DNA of 64,000 bases from contig NZ_JAAUWT010000008.1 in assembly GCF_014694455.1 (NCBI RefSeq), positions 1 to 64,000 of the forward strand. Direction: 5' to 3'. This DNA is from Vibrio sp. S9_S30. Lineage in GTDB: Bacteria > Pseudomonadota > Gammaproteobacteria > Enterobacterales > Vibrionaceae. The translations under genes were made by a program, and so were the position numbers. Shown piece by piece: positions 1 through 8,515 of the stretch (the stretch's first letter is position 1; each line of letters opens with the position of its first letter). Below the pieces are notes generated by a model that searched no databases, was not told the origin of the DNA, and was given only the letters and a program-made list of their open reading frames with translations.

Positions 1-536
1 ACATGAGCACATGGCGCCCGTGTGACCAAGTGGAATCGGCGGTAGCGTGGAAACTGGCGATTGAGCGCAGAGATGGCCCTACATCGCTTATCTTCTCTCG
101 TCAAAACCTCGCGCAGCAAGCTCGTGACGCTGCACAAGTGGCAGACATCGCAAAAGGTGGCTACATCCTGAAAGACAGCGACGGCAAGCCAGAGCTTATC
201 TTGATTGCGACGGGCTCGGAAGTCGAGCTGGCGGTAGAAGCCGCCGCCAAACTGACGGAAGCTGGTAAGAAAGTACGCGTGGTCTCTATGCCTTCAACGG
301 ATGCGTTCGACAAGCAAGATGCGGCTTACCGCGAGTCGGTACTGCCTTCAGACATCACAGCGCGTATCGCCGTGGAAGCGGGTATTGCCGACTTCTGGTA
401 CAAGTATGTGGGCTTTGATGGCCGCATTATCGGTATGACGACATTCGGTGAATCAGCACCAGCAGACGAATTGTTCAAGATGTTCGGTTTCACGGTTGAA
501 AACGTGGTCGAGACAGCAAACGAGTTGTTGGCTTAA
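1..536 (+). CDS. tkt: Transketolase, C-terminal part (5' end cut by window edge)
   Basis: Thiamine-diphosphate enzyme of the non-oxidative pentose phosphate pathway that transfers two-carbon ketol units between sugar phosphates in the cytoplasm. The 178 visible residues match the end of the pyrimidine-binding domain ([15 protein letters not shown], then [11 protein letters not shown]) and the whole C-terminal domain ([52 protein letters not shown]). Full-length transketolases are about 660 residues, so roughly three quarters of the gene lies before base 1. The in-frame ATG at base 3 is internal and is not the start. A rho-independent terminator follows about 25 bases after the stop codon. The family call is secure; which paralogue (tktA or tktB type) cannot be judged from this part. 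Confidence 0.97.
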   Translation, partial: MSTWRPCDQVESAVAWKLAIERRDGPTSLIFSRQNLAQQARDAAQVADIAKGGYILKDSDGKPELILIATGSEVELAVEAAAKLTEAGKKVRVVSMPSTDAFDKQDAAYRESVLPSDITARIAVEAGIADFWYKYVGFDGRIIGMTTFGESAPADELFKMFGFTVENVVETANELLA

Positions 537-559
537 CCTAACCAACGCCATTAAATCGA

Positions 560-591
560 ATGCCCTGCTCTTACGAGTAGGGCATTTTTCT
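560..591 (+). terminator. Rho-independent terminator of transketolase
   Basis: An 11-bp stem with one G-U pair (atgccctgctc / gagtagggcat) encloses the loop TTAC and is followed by a T-rich run. It begins 24 bases after the transketolase stop. Confidence 0.9.
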
Positions 592-629
592 TTCTTACCA
601 ACCGAACCCATGGGTTCATAACCTTATAT

Positions 630-660
630 CCGGATAGAACTCTTTTCTATTCGGTTTTTA
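630..660. terminator. Second hairpin between transketolase and the HopJ gene
   Basis: A 10-bp stem (ccggatagaa / ttctattcgg, one G-U pair) with a 5-base loop is followed by TTTTTA on the plus strand. It lies 26 bases beyond the end of the minus-strand HopJ-family gene, so it may serve as a back-up or bidirectional terminator between converging genes. The U-run is on the plus strand only. Confidence 0.5.
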
Positions 661-685
661 TATTTGAGGCGTTAAAAAGAAAAGC

Positions 686-1030
686 TTATTTCTGCGCTAA
701 TGCTTGACCTTGAAAGCGAATACCTTCCCATCCAAACTGAATAAAGTTACGAATATTCTGGTGATCATCACCTTCTGGGTTCTCTAACACATCTTTACGA
801 TAAAAATCGCCAAAGCACGAAAGCGTGCTCTTTGGGTCTAAACCTTGGATCTTCGCGAACGCAAAAATTTTACATGAGCCGTTGTTTTGCCCTGCTTCAT
901 TCATCGTATCGCCATTTTGAAACTCTGTTGGGGTGAACTCGTAATTTGAGTCAATCACTGAAATGACGTCTGAAAATTGTACTGAGTCTGGAGACTCGGA
1001 TAACGTCGTGAGAAGTGCCTGTAAATCCAT
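686..1030 (-). CDS. HopJ type III effector family protein
   Basis: A 114-residue protein of the family named after Pseudomonas HopJ. The family is widespread in free-living gammaproteobacteria, so the effector name is probably only historical here, and no molecular function is established. Diagnostic stretches are the opening MDLQALLTTL, then VISVIDSNYEFTPT, FQNGDTMNEAGQNNGSCKIFAFA, LSCFGDFYRKDVLENPEGDDHQNIRNF and GWEGI. The start chosen is the ATG at 1030, preceded by AAAGGA at good spacing and matching the usual family N-terminus; an upstream extension to 1123 is open but unsupported. No secretion system or chaperone gene is nearby. Confidence is high for the family and low for any role. 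Confidence 0.85.
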   Translation of the reverse strand: MDLQALLTTLSESPDSVQFSDVISVIDSNYEFTPTEFQNGDTMNEAGQNNGSCKIFAFAKIQGLDPKSTLSCFGDFYRKDVLENPEGDDHQNIRNFIQFGWEGIRFQGQALAQK

Positions 1031-1143
1031 GATGAGCATTCCTTTAATCATTTTGTTCGCTTTAAGTAGGCTGAGCAGTATACCCAGCCAGACCAAATAC
1101 TTAAAGGTTTGCGCTCTATCCAATGACAGCTTTACACTCTACC

Positions 1144-2327
1144 CTACCCGATGACAGCTTTGCCGGATTTATTCGCTTTTCTTGCGTTGAATATAAAGAC
1201 CACCAAAACGGCGATAACGAGCGGTGCCACATAAAGATTGAGTTTCTGCCAACCAACCGTCGCTTCTAACCATCCCGACAACATTGCCGTTATCGCAACG
1301 CAACCAAATACAAAGAATTCATTGAATGCCTGAGCTTTGGCTCTATTTTTGGTCGCATAGGACTGGCTAAATAGACCCGTCGCCGAAATGAACATGAAAT
1401 TCCACCCAACACCAAGCAAAATTAACGCCATGGTAAAGTGCCAAATGGATTGACCGTGAATATTAATAGCTATGCAACCAATAAAGATAAATCCACCGGT
1501 CACAATCATGGCGCGAGCCCCAAACTTTTCGATCAGACGCCCTGTAAAAAATGCAGGGACGAACATGCCTAAAACATGCCATTCGATGACCCCAGCCGCG
1601 CGCGTATAAAGTCAAAGCCACAGCCAAGCATCGCAAGTGGAGTGGCCGTCATTAATAAGTTCATTACAGCGTAAGACACCATTGCAGCAAATACCGCAGT
1701 CATGACGTTAGGTTTCTTAATGATGGTTCGAACAGAATCGCTGACTTCATTACTCTTATTGTCTTGAACAGCAGGAAACGCGATCGTCTGTAACACAATC
1801 AGTGCCATCATATTGAGTAATAAAACCGCGACAAACGCACCAATGTATAACCCTTCAGGGTATAGGGTATGAGACATGACCGCCAAATTCGGACCCAGCA
1901 CGGCAGCCAAAACACCCCCCGCCATCGATATCGATATCGCTCTGTGGCGGGCAGTTTCATGGCTAACTTCAATAGCCGCAAATCGATACAGTGTCCCGAA
2001 TCCGATGCCAACGCCGAGCAAAGCCGTCGCAACACAAAATAGCCCAAAGTGAGCTTGGCTTAACGCGAACGTTGCCAATAACGCGCCTGCAATGCCAAAC
2101 AGGTTCCCTAAACTGAACCCTTTTTTTCGCCCCAATTTCCCCATGATCAAAGATGCTGGTATCGTCGCTGCCATGAGCCCTAAAAACTGCAGACCGACAG
2201 GTAACGTAATCAAACTTGGACTCGGAGAAATCTCTTTCCCAATAAGACCAACAACCGAAATCAGCACTATGTTGCCCGTCATGAGCAATGCCTGACACAA
2301 GGACAAAAGCCAAACATTCTTATTCAT
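1144..2327 (-). pseudogene. MFS transporter split by a frameshift
   Basis: A 12-helix major facilitator transporter broken into two frames. The N-terminal part (2327-1569) carries LGRKKG of the loop 2-3 motif and ends in an unrelated tail after CGFDFIRA. The C-terminal part resumes in another frame as AAGVIEWHVLGMFVPAFFTGR and runs to the stop at 1144. The switch falls in a (CG)4 run at 1597-1604; removing one CG unit restores a continuous protein of about 394 residues. Expansion of the dinucleotide run is therefore the likely cause, or a sequencing error. The start ATG at 2327 has AAGGAAG upstream and overlaps the stop of the regulator remnant, so the pair was once translationally coupled. 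Substrate unknown. Confidence 0.85.
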
Positions 2328-2702
2328 TTGTCTTCCTTTTAAATCGCTGGCGGTATGCCATTGGGCTTATGCCGTATTGATGTTGAAAAACATTTCGCAA
2401 ATTATCGCCACGGGCAAACCCTGAGAGTATAGCGATTTGCGCTAGTGTTAAATCACTATTTCTTAGGCGAGCACAGGCGAAATTTAAGCAATCTTTAATC
2501 ACATACTGACGGGCTGAATTTTGAATCCGACTGGAAGATACGGTTGAGTGGGCGGCGGCTTAATCCTATAAGATGAGCAATACCTTCAACCCGAATGTGC
2601 AATTTCAAATTCTGTAGGTGGTTTATTGAATTGGTTGGCAAAGGAGAATAACTCTGCCGGCCCAATCAGATCAAGGCGTTGGCAACGAGGGTAGGCACAA
2701 CT
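2320..2702 (-). pseudogene. Remnant of a GlxA-type AraC-family regulator
   Basis: Two pieces of a DJ-1/PfpI-domain AraC-family regulator remain. Near 2600-2690 one frame reads QRLDLIGPAELFSFANQF..PPTEFEIAHSG, the start of the DJ-1/PfpI-like domain, and then stops. From about 2559 to 2320 a second open stretch reads LTLAQIAILSGFARGDNLRNVFQHQYGISPMAYRQRF, the second helix-turn-helix of the AraC DNA-binding domain. Intact GlxA-type regulators are about 320 residues, so most of the middle is missing. The N-terminal start is lost in a tandem repeat array. The last codons overlap the start of the broken MFS gene, which was probably its target. Confidence 0.75.
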
Positions 2703-2778
2703 CCTATTGTTCTTGTTCATACCTATTGTTCTCGTTCATACCTATTGTTCTCGTTCATACCTATTATTTTCGTTCATA
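2703..2778. repeat. 19-bp tandem repeat, four copies
   Basis: The unit cctattgttctcgttcata occurs head to tail at 2703, 2722, 2741 and 2760, with one change in copy 1, two in copy 4 and a partial fifth copy. There are no spacers, so this is a minisatellite and not a CRISPR array. It sits where the start of the GlxA-type remnant should be. Confidence 0.9.
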
Positions 2779-2882
2779 CCTCATGCGCTCGATTTCTCGT
2801 TAACGCATAGAAGTATGAAGGGAATTAAGAATGTCCACAACGACGAATATCCGATCTTTCAGACATTAAGGTACAACGAGTA

Positions 2883-5282
2883 TTAGGTTTCCTGCACGCA
2901 TCCGTCATCGAAAATTCTAAACCCATTTTTACCTGCCGCCTTGGCTTGATACATTGCAGTATCCGCTTGCTTAATGAGTGTCTCAGCCTCTGGCCTGCCG
3001 TCTGGTTGAGGGTAGAAGGTAATCCCGATACTGGCGGAAACATGTAATGTGTGTCCCTCATAAACCATAGGTACTGATACGGCTTCCAAAATTCGGCTAA
3101 TTGGAATGTCATAGGCGCAGGGTTTACAGACATTTTGAATCACAAAAACAAACTCGTCGCCCCCAAACCGCGTGACGGTATCACCAGCTCGAATACTGTG
3201 TTGAAACTGCTCAGAAACATGCTTTAGCATCATGTCACCCACTTGATGTCCATAACCGTCATTAATCTTTTTGAATCCATCCAAATCCAAAAATAAGATG
3301 GCAATGTGTCGCTTTGAACGCTCTGTTTGAAGCATGGCTTGGTTGAGTCGATCAATCAGTAAAATACGGTTTGGCAACCCAGTTAACGAATCAAAATGTG
3401 CAATGTAATTTAAACGCTCTTCCTGCCGCTTTTTGATAGTGATATCCGAGAAAATACCGACATAATGAGTAATTTGTCCGTATTCATTTCGTATCGAAGT
3501 GATGTTCAAATCCAGTGCGACTTCTTCCCCACTGGATCGCTTAATCCAAATTTCATCATTCCAATGCCCTTCCTTGCCTAACGCTTGGGTCATTTCAACA
3601 AACTGATTAGGCTGCATAAACCTATTTTGGTATTCCAATAGGTTTATCTTTTTTGACTCGTAAGCCGTAACGCCAGAAAACAGGCGGCAAGCGTCATTGA
3701 CGTCAATGATATCCAACTTCGCATCGCTGATGAAAATGCCTTCATGTGCGTGCTTAAATACACTTGCTGCCAGCTTTTCTTTTTCCTGCGCAAGATAAGT
3801 ATCGGTGATATCCCTCACGGCACCCACGGTGATGTCTGGGCGATGATTCGATGAGAACAGCGTTTTCCCTTCTTGGATGACATATTTTATTCGGCCATCT
3901 TGCATTAATAGCCTATGACCTATATAGAAAGGCGTTTTATTTTCTAAAGATTCACGAAAGGCGCTATCCACTTTTATTCTGTCTTCAGGGTGAATGACAT
4001 CTAGAAAAAGCTGATAGGATGGCTCGTTTTCGCCTTCTTCTAGCTCGAAAATACGGTAGATTTGCTCGGACCAATAAAGAGAATCGGTTTCCAAATTTAA
4101 CGACCAACTCCCCGTATTTGCGATGCGTTGCGCCTGAACGAGATTACTTTGGCTTTCTTCCAAATCTTCGGTGTGTCCGCGAATCACGGCTTCGAGGCTT
4201 TTTATGCTCGCCATGAATACCCATAAAATGATGATCTCGGCCAGAATGTAGCCAAGCGCCCCCCACATTATGGCTTGTTTCACCGCTTTAGAATACTGTG
4301 CGTAAAGTGGCGATGCGTCTTTCCAAAAAAACACTTTACCGGCTTCCTCATTGCTCCCCTTTAACGCATCGGCATAGCTAATAATAGGAAGCTGAATCAC
4401 ATTAAGCGGCTTTCCATCAAATTCAATGATGTCTTGCCTGATCCCTTGCTTGATCAACGACGCGTCCGCCAATTGTCGAATCAACCCTGAAAATATAGGA
4501 GCAGATTGGTGCTTGATAATGCACAGGCAGCCTTCAATGTACTGCATTCTGTGGTAGTCTTCCTGAAAATCTAACCACATGGATTTTGCAATGGAAGAAA
4601 TGCGTAACGTTACGCCTGCGCCGATCTCTATATGACTTTCTATCCGTTTGAGCATGTTACTCAGAGGGATTCCGACGTCAACGGCAGCAATAACGTTCGC
4701 ACTACCCTTGCCATTATAATCGTCAAAAATCGGAGCCACCGCTCTAAGCGCTGCAATCGTTCGCCCTACTTCGTATCCCGCTTGCACCTCCCCATTGGCC
4801 ATCACATTGGTTACCGTATCCCGAACACCATCGACGGAATCGCCATAGAGATTGGGTTGGTCCAATCTCAAAAAAGCTTTTGCGTCTGGCGCTAGAAATA
4901 CCTGCAACGTTTTAATGTCGTACCGCTCTTGAATCAGTTGCCAAGCAGGTTTGAGTTGGTTGGTGAGTTTTTGCCGAAGCAAATCATTAAGTACTGCGTT
5001 GATGTCGCTTTCCTGCTGCGGACTATTGAAACTTTCCCTGATTAAGCTTTTTACATTGGGATCATTAGCAATGACGGTTGCCAACAAACTCATGTCGGTT
5101 TTTGATTGTTCCAACACGGTTTGATAGCTCTGAGTAATTTGCTGAGCCTGCTGTTTGATTGAAACAGAAAGGGATTGTTTTGATGAATTAATACTAATGA
5201 ATACAAAAAGCACATCAATCAAAGCGATGATCATACTGAGAATGATGAAATTATTTCGATGGTAATTTGACAGGTACTTCAT
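2883..5282 (-). CDS. Membrane diguanylate cyclase, Cache-PAS-PAS-GGDEF
   Basis: Synthesises cyclic di-GMP from two GTP, presumably in response to a periplasmic ligand. In order: a transmembrane helix at about residues 10-30, a periplasmic double-Cache-like region to about 330 (RLDQPNLYGD), a second membrane helix near 345-365, two PAS domains at about 390-510 and 515-635 (GSWSLNLETDSLYW; HAHEGIFISD), and a C-terminal GGDEF domain. The catalytic motif FGGDEF near residue 707 is intact, and RAGD, five residues before it, matches the product-inhibition I-site. No EAL domain follows. The ATG at 5282 is preferred, with AGG about ten bases upstream; the longer frame would begin with TTG. It stands alone with no operon partner. 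Confidence 0.93.
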   Translation of the reverse strand: MKYLSNYHRNNFIILSMIIALIDVLFVFISINSSKQSLSVSIKQQAQQITQSYQTVLEQSKTDMSLLATVIANDPNVKSLIRESFNSPQQESDINAVLNDLLRQKLTNQLKPAWQLIQERYDIKTLQVFLAPDAKAFLRLDQPNLYGDSVDGVRDTVTNVMANGEVQAGYEVGRTIAALRAVAPIFDDYNGKGSANVIAAVDVGIPLSNMLKRIESHIEIGAGVTLRISSIAKSMWLDFQEDYHRMQYIEGCLCIIKHQSAPIFSGLIRQLADASLIKQGIRQDIIEFDGKPLNVIQLPIISYADALKGSNEEAGKVFFWKDASPLYAQYSKAVKQAIMWGALGYILAEIIILWVFMASIKSLEAVIRGHTEDLEESQSNLVQAQRIANTGSWSLNLETDSLYWSEQIYRIFELEEGENEPSYQLFLDVIHPEDRIKVDSAFRESLENKTPFYIGHRLLMQDGRIKYVIQEGKTLFSSNHRPDITVGAVRDITDTYLAQEKEKLAASVFKHAHEGIFISDAKLDIIDVNDACRLFSGVTAYESKKINLLEYQNRFMQPNQFVEMTQALGKEGHWNDEIWIKRSSGEEVALDLNITSIRNEYGQITHYVGIFSDITIKKRQEERLNYIAHFDSLTGLPNRILLIDRLNQAMLQTERSKRHIAILFLDLDGFKKINDGYGHQVGDMMLKHVSEQFQHSIRAGDTVTRFGGDEFVFVIQNVCKPCAYDIPISRILEAVSVPMVYEGHTLHVSASIGITFYPQPDGRPEAETLIKQADTAMYQAKAAGKNGFRIFDDGCVQET

Positions 5283-5402
5283 AGGGTACCAAACCTCGCT
5301 CAATCGGAACTACTGACTCCGTATACAGACATCCATATCTGTAACAGAACGACCCAACCTAGCTTCAAACTAATAAAAGATTTCACAATGACAAAGTGTC
5401 TG

Positions 5403-5457
5403 CACCAACATAGAGGATGACACCAACATAAGGGTTTGCACCGATATAAGGGTATCG
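5403..5457. repeat. Degenerate short tandem repeat in a gene-free gap
   Basis: Three imperfect copies of a roughly 18-bp unit of the form caccaacataagggtttg lie in the gap between the diguanylate cyclase and the DeoR regulator (5283-5725). The rest of the gap holds no recognisable gene. A minus-strand frame at 5370-5645 would encode a short hydrophobic peptide but starts with TTG, and its second half is low-complexity read-through of these repeats. Confidence 0.6.
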
Positions 5458-5725
5458 TTTGCACAGGCTTTGTTCTGGTTAGGCGCCCAGTGTCCAATTT
5501 TTATTGAACGAATTCGACCCATACCAGTACCTACTTGCAAGTAAGTATCAAAAATGAGCCACAAAATAATAGGGTTATTAATAATGTGAGGAATCACTAG
5601 AATCAATAATGGAAGAATTAAAAGGGACAAATAGGCTCTAGCCAACGATCACTAGAGCGCAACGGATCCCCAACAAAAGAGATTGTATTGGGTTTAATTG
5701 TATTGGGTTTAATTATTCTGATTTT

Positions 5726-6490
5726 CTAAACAATAATGACTGTTATGTTTTGTTCCGTGAGCGCTTGCTTGTGCTCTTCCGAAATTCCGCTATCGGTAAT
5801 TAAAATATCTACAGCGTTACACGGAATGACTTTGTACACACTCACTTTCCCAAACTTGCTGGAATCTGTCACCACTATTGTGGTCTTTATGGACTCGCAC
5901 ATCACTCGGTACAAACGCGCCTCATGCTCACTGTGCGTCGTAATGCCGTAGTCCAAGTGAATACCGTCGACACCCACAAAAATTTTATCAAAGTGGTAAT
6001 CTTTTAGGCTTGACTCCGCCTGCGGCCCGTAAAAGGACTGGCTATCACAACGTAACGTTCCCCCCGTGATCATGACATCCAAACCAGACGAATTAGCCAA
6101 AGTTGACACAATATTCAACCCATTAGTCATCACGACTAAATCAGATTTGTCTGCAATGAGTTTTGCTATGTATTCTGTCGTTGTGCCCGCTCCGAGAATG
6201 ATCGCATCTTTAGGGTGAATGTGTTTGACCGCTTCTTTTGCTATCGCGAGTTTTTCTGGCGTGTGGTGTGTGAGTTTTATTTTGTTTGAGGATTCGGCTA
6301 ACGAAGATTGGTTACGAATGGCTCCGCCATGTGAACGTATGAGCAAACCTTTTTCGTCTAGGTAGTCTAGGTCATTCCTGATTGTTACTAAGCTAACATC
6401 ATGTAATTCGGATAGCTCATTGACTGAAACACTGCCGTTTAAATTCAGCCTACTTAGTATACTTTCCCGTCTTTTACTCGTTTGACTCAT
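5726..6490 (-). CDS. DeoR-family sugar catabolism repressor
   Basis: A 254-residue cytoplasmic transcriptional regulator. Residues 1-55 form the DeoR winged helix (RRESILSRLNLNGSVSVNELSELHDVSLVTIRNDLDYLDEKGLLIRSHGGA) and the rest is the sugar-phosphate-binding DeoRC sensor domain (ILGAGTTTEYIAKLI, MTNGLNIVSTLA, VITGGTLR, FVGVDGI, VVTDSSKFG). DeoR proteins of this kind usually repress the neighbouring sugar operon until a phosphorylated intermediate binds. It is the last gene of a minus-strand series with the PfkB kinase and ABC transporter, 166 bases after the kinase, and probably controls both that set and the divergent gatZ-gatY genes. The operator is not identified. Confidence 0.9.
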   Translation of the reverse strand: MSQTSKRRESILSRLNLNGSVSVNELSELHDVSLVTIRNDLDYLDEKGLLIRSHGGAIRNQSSLAESSNKIKLTHHTPEKLAIAKEAVKHIHPKDAIILGAGTTTEYIAKLIADKSDLVVMTNGLNIVSTLANSSGLDVMITGGTLRCDSQSFYGPQAESSLKDYHFDKIFVGVDGIHLDYGITTHSEHEARLYRVMCESIKTTIVVTDSSKFGKVSVYKVIPCNAVDILITDSGISEEHKQALTEQNITVIIV

Positions 6491-6656
6491 TTTGAGAAGC
6501 TACCCTCTTCGCTGTAAAGTTTTGCGCTATCAATCAAAGCGAGGATTGTACATGAGGATAATTTTGATAACAATTAGCCCTTGTGAAGCCGAGAAGTAAC
6601 GCAGATTCACTCTTCCCCAAACGATAACGCTCAGCCTCTCCTGTAACCCTAGCACT

Positions 6657-7577
6657 CTAGAATTCGTTTAACTCTTCCAGCCGCGATGTGCCTTCCATCG
6701 GACCCGCTACCGTGACGGAACGCGAACCACATTTTGCTGCGATACACAGCGCGTCCGCTATACTTTGCCCCCTTATTCGACAGGCAATGTACGCACCGCC
6801 AAAGCAGTCCCCTGCTCCTGTCGGATCCACCTCATCCACAGCAAAAGGGGGCTGGATGTATTCCTTCGTCGGAGTAAAAACCATCGCGCCTTTCGAGCCA
6901 CGCTTTAAAACCACTTCCTTCACGTTAAAACGATCAAAGTACTCGTTGATTGCCGCGCTCTGATCCTCAAACTTGGACAGCGTGGTAATTTCGGCTTCAC
7001 TTGGTAAATAGGTATCCGTATTTTCAAGGATTGTCAGGAGTGAACGAGCCATTTTTTCATCCAGCAGTTCTTTACGAATATTCGGGTCAAAGGAGATCGT
7101 CCCCCCACAGCTCCTAACTTGATTGATTGCTTCAAGAGTCAGCTGCACTATGTCATCACTGATGAGCGAAGACCCCATGACATGAAGATGTGTACAACCT
7201 TTAAACACCTCTAGGTTTGCATTTTCTAAGCTTAACTTTCCGCACGCCGCATTTTTTATGTTGAAGATGAAATCACGGTTGCCATCCGAATGATACGTCA
7301 CAAACGCACTTCCGGTGGTTTCTTTGTCTAACACCGTAATGCCACTCACATCGACGCCATCACTGCGAAGCCGGTTAATGTTGAGCTCCCCAAACCCATC
7401 GTTTCCTACGGCGGACACAATGGCACATTCCACACCCAGTTTCGCCACCTGATCGATAAAGATTGCAGGCGCACCACTCGGAAAAGGCCCTGAAAAAAAG
7501 CCCGTTTGAGAGAGTGACTGATTGAGTTCCATCGCCATGATTTCTACAACAATTTCTCCAATGGTGACAATTTTCAT
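6657..7577 (-). CDS. PfkB-family sugar kinase, tagatose-kinase-like
   Basis: A 306-residue ribokinase-fold enzyme that phosphorylates a free sugar after import. The family signatures are present: the glycine-rich N-terminal region (GPFPSGAPAIFIDQVAKLG), GNDGFGE, FDPNIRKEL, and the C-terminal DPTGAGDCFGGA, which carries the catalytic aspartate and anion hole. The opening VTIGEIVVEIMA followed by SGAPAIFIDQVAKLG resembles the D-tagatose kinase branch as I recall it from Rhizobiaceae. With gatZ-gatY opposite, the product would be tagatose 6-phosphate. The start ATG overlaps the permease stop by four bases (ATGA), indicating translational coupling. A related ketohexose or 2-keto sugar acid substrate cannot be excluded. 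Confidence 0.85.
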   Translation of the reverse strand: MKIVTIGEIVVEIMAMELNQSLSQTGFFSGPFPSGAPAIFIDQVAKLGVECAIVSAVGNDGFGELNINRLRSDGVDVSGITVLDKETTGSAFVTYHSDGNRDFIFNIKNAACGKLSLENANLEVFKGCTHLHVMGSSLISDDIVQLTLEAINQVRSCGGTISFDPNIRKELLDEKMARSLLTILENTDTYLPSEAEITTLSKFEDQSAAINEYFDRFNVKEVVLKRGSKGAMVFTPTKEYIQPPFAVDEVDPTGAGDCFGGAYIACRIRGQSIADALCIAAKCGSRSVTVAGPMEGTSRLEELNEF

Positions 7578-8515
7578 CCTTGACCTTTCTTGTTTTTATA
7601 CACGTCGATTCCTACCGCGATAAGAATCACGATTCCCTTTACAATGAGAGAGACAAAAAAATCGACGTTCATTAAACTCATCACATTACTTAAAACGGCA
7701 ATGATGAGCGCTCCAATAAGCGTACCGATGATGGTGCCTCTGCCCCCCGTTAACGATGTTCCGCCAAGAACACAGGCGGCAATGGCATCCAATTCCATGC
7801 CATTGGCTGACGTTGGTTGAGCCGAAAACATACGAGAAGCCAACATGACTCCGCCTATACCCGCCATTAGCCCAGTGATCATGTAAGAGTAAATCGTTGT
7901 CTTGGTGACATTTATTCCAGAATAAGCTGCGGCTTCAGGGTTCCCGCCCACAATGTATATCTTTCTACCGAATGTGGTTTTAGATAACAGAAAGTGATTC
8001 AGTGCGATCATCGTGATTAATAGGATGATGGGAAACGGAATACCAAATAAGTAGCCATTAAATACATATTCGAAAGGAGCATTATCATAGAGAGAAATGG
8101 CTTTACCGTCGCTTGTGAGCATTGCCGCACCACGCCAAATGCCCATAAAGCTCATTGTGACGATAAAAGGGTGCACACCCAACCATGTAGTGATAAAACC
8201 ATTGGCGAACCCACATAATATGGACACACCCAGTGCGACGGGCAACAAGAGTGAAAATGGCAATCCATACGTCAGCCCCACAACCAATACCAAGCCCGTC
8301 AAGGCCACAATAGAACCAACAGACAGGTCTATTCCGGCCAGTAAAATGGCGTAGGTCATCCCAAATGCAACGATGGCAACAATCGACGTTTGTAGCAATA
8401 TGTTGGTGAAATTATTCATCGACAAAAAGTATTCAGAGAGAAGTGAAGACACAACGATAAGTAGAATGAGCCCACCTAAAATTCCACCATACTCTTTTAC
8501 GAACATCCTAATCAT
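7574..8515 (-). CDS. Sugar ABC transporter permease, ribose (RbsC) type
   Basis: A 313-residue inner-membrane permease of the CUT2 family, forming the channel of the sugar importer. It is mostly hydrophobic, with about ten predicted helices, and contains the family stretches TYAILLAGIDLSVGS, GNPEAAAYSGI, GLMAGIGGVMLASR and AIAACVLGGTSLTGGRGT. CUT2 importers normally work with one fused double-domain ATPase and one periplasmic binding protein, both of which are the next genes upstream. The start ATG lies within the end of the ATPase gene and is preceded by AGGAG. The stop overlaps the kinase start. Confidence 0.93.
   Translation of the reverse strand: MIRMFVKEYGGILGGLILLIVVSSLLSEYFLSMNNFTNILLQTSIVAIVAFGMTYAILLAGIDLSVGSIVALTGLVLVVGLTYGLPFSLLLPVALGVSILCGFANGFITTWLGVHPFIVTMSFMGIWRGAAMLTSDGKAISLYDNAPFEYVFNGYLFGIPFPIILLITMIALNHFLLSKTTFGRKIYIVGGNPEAAAYSGINVTKTTIYSYMITGLMAGIGGVMLASRMFSAQPTSANGMELDAIAACVLGGTSLTGGRGTIIGTLIGALIIAVLSNVMSLMNVDFFVSLIVKGIVILIAVGIDVYKNKKGQG

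Noticed and set aside
3..5. ATG at base 3 as the start of a 177-residue transketolase
   Set aside because: The sequence continues the transketolase fold without a break, so the start lies beyond the window.
2703..2778. CRISPR array
   Set aside because: Direct head-to-tail copies with no spacers; the same holds for 32964-33043 and 16211-16320. No cas gene is in the window.
5370..5645. Small hydrophobic protein gene on the minus strand
   Set aside because: TTG start, no ribosome site and a tail that reads through short repeats.
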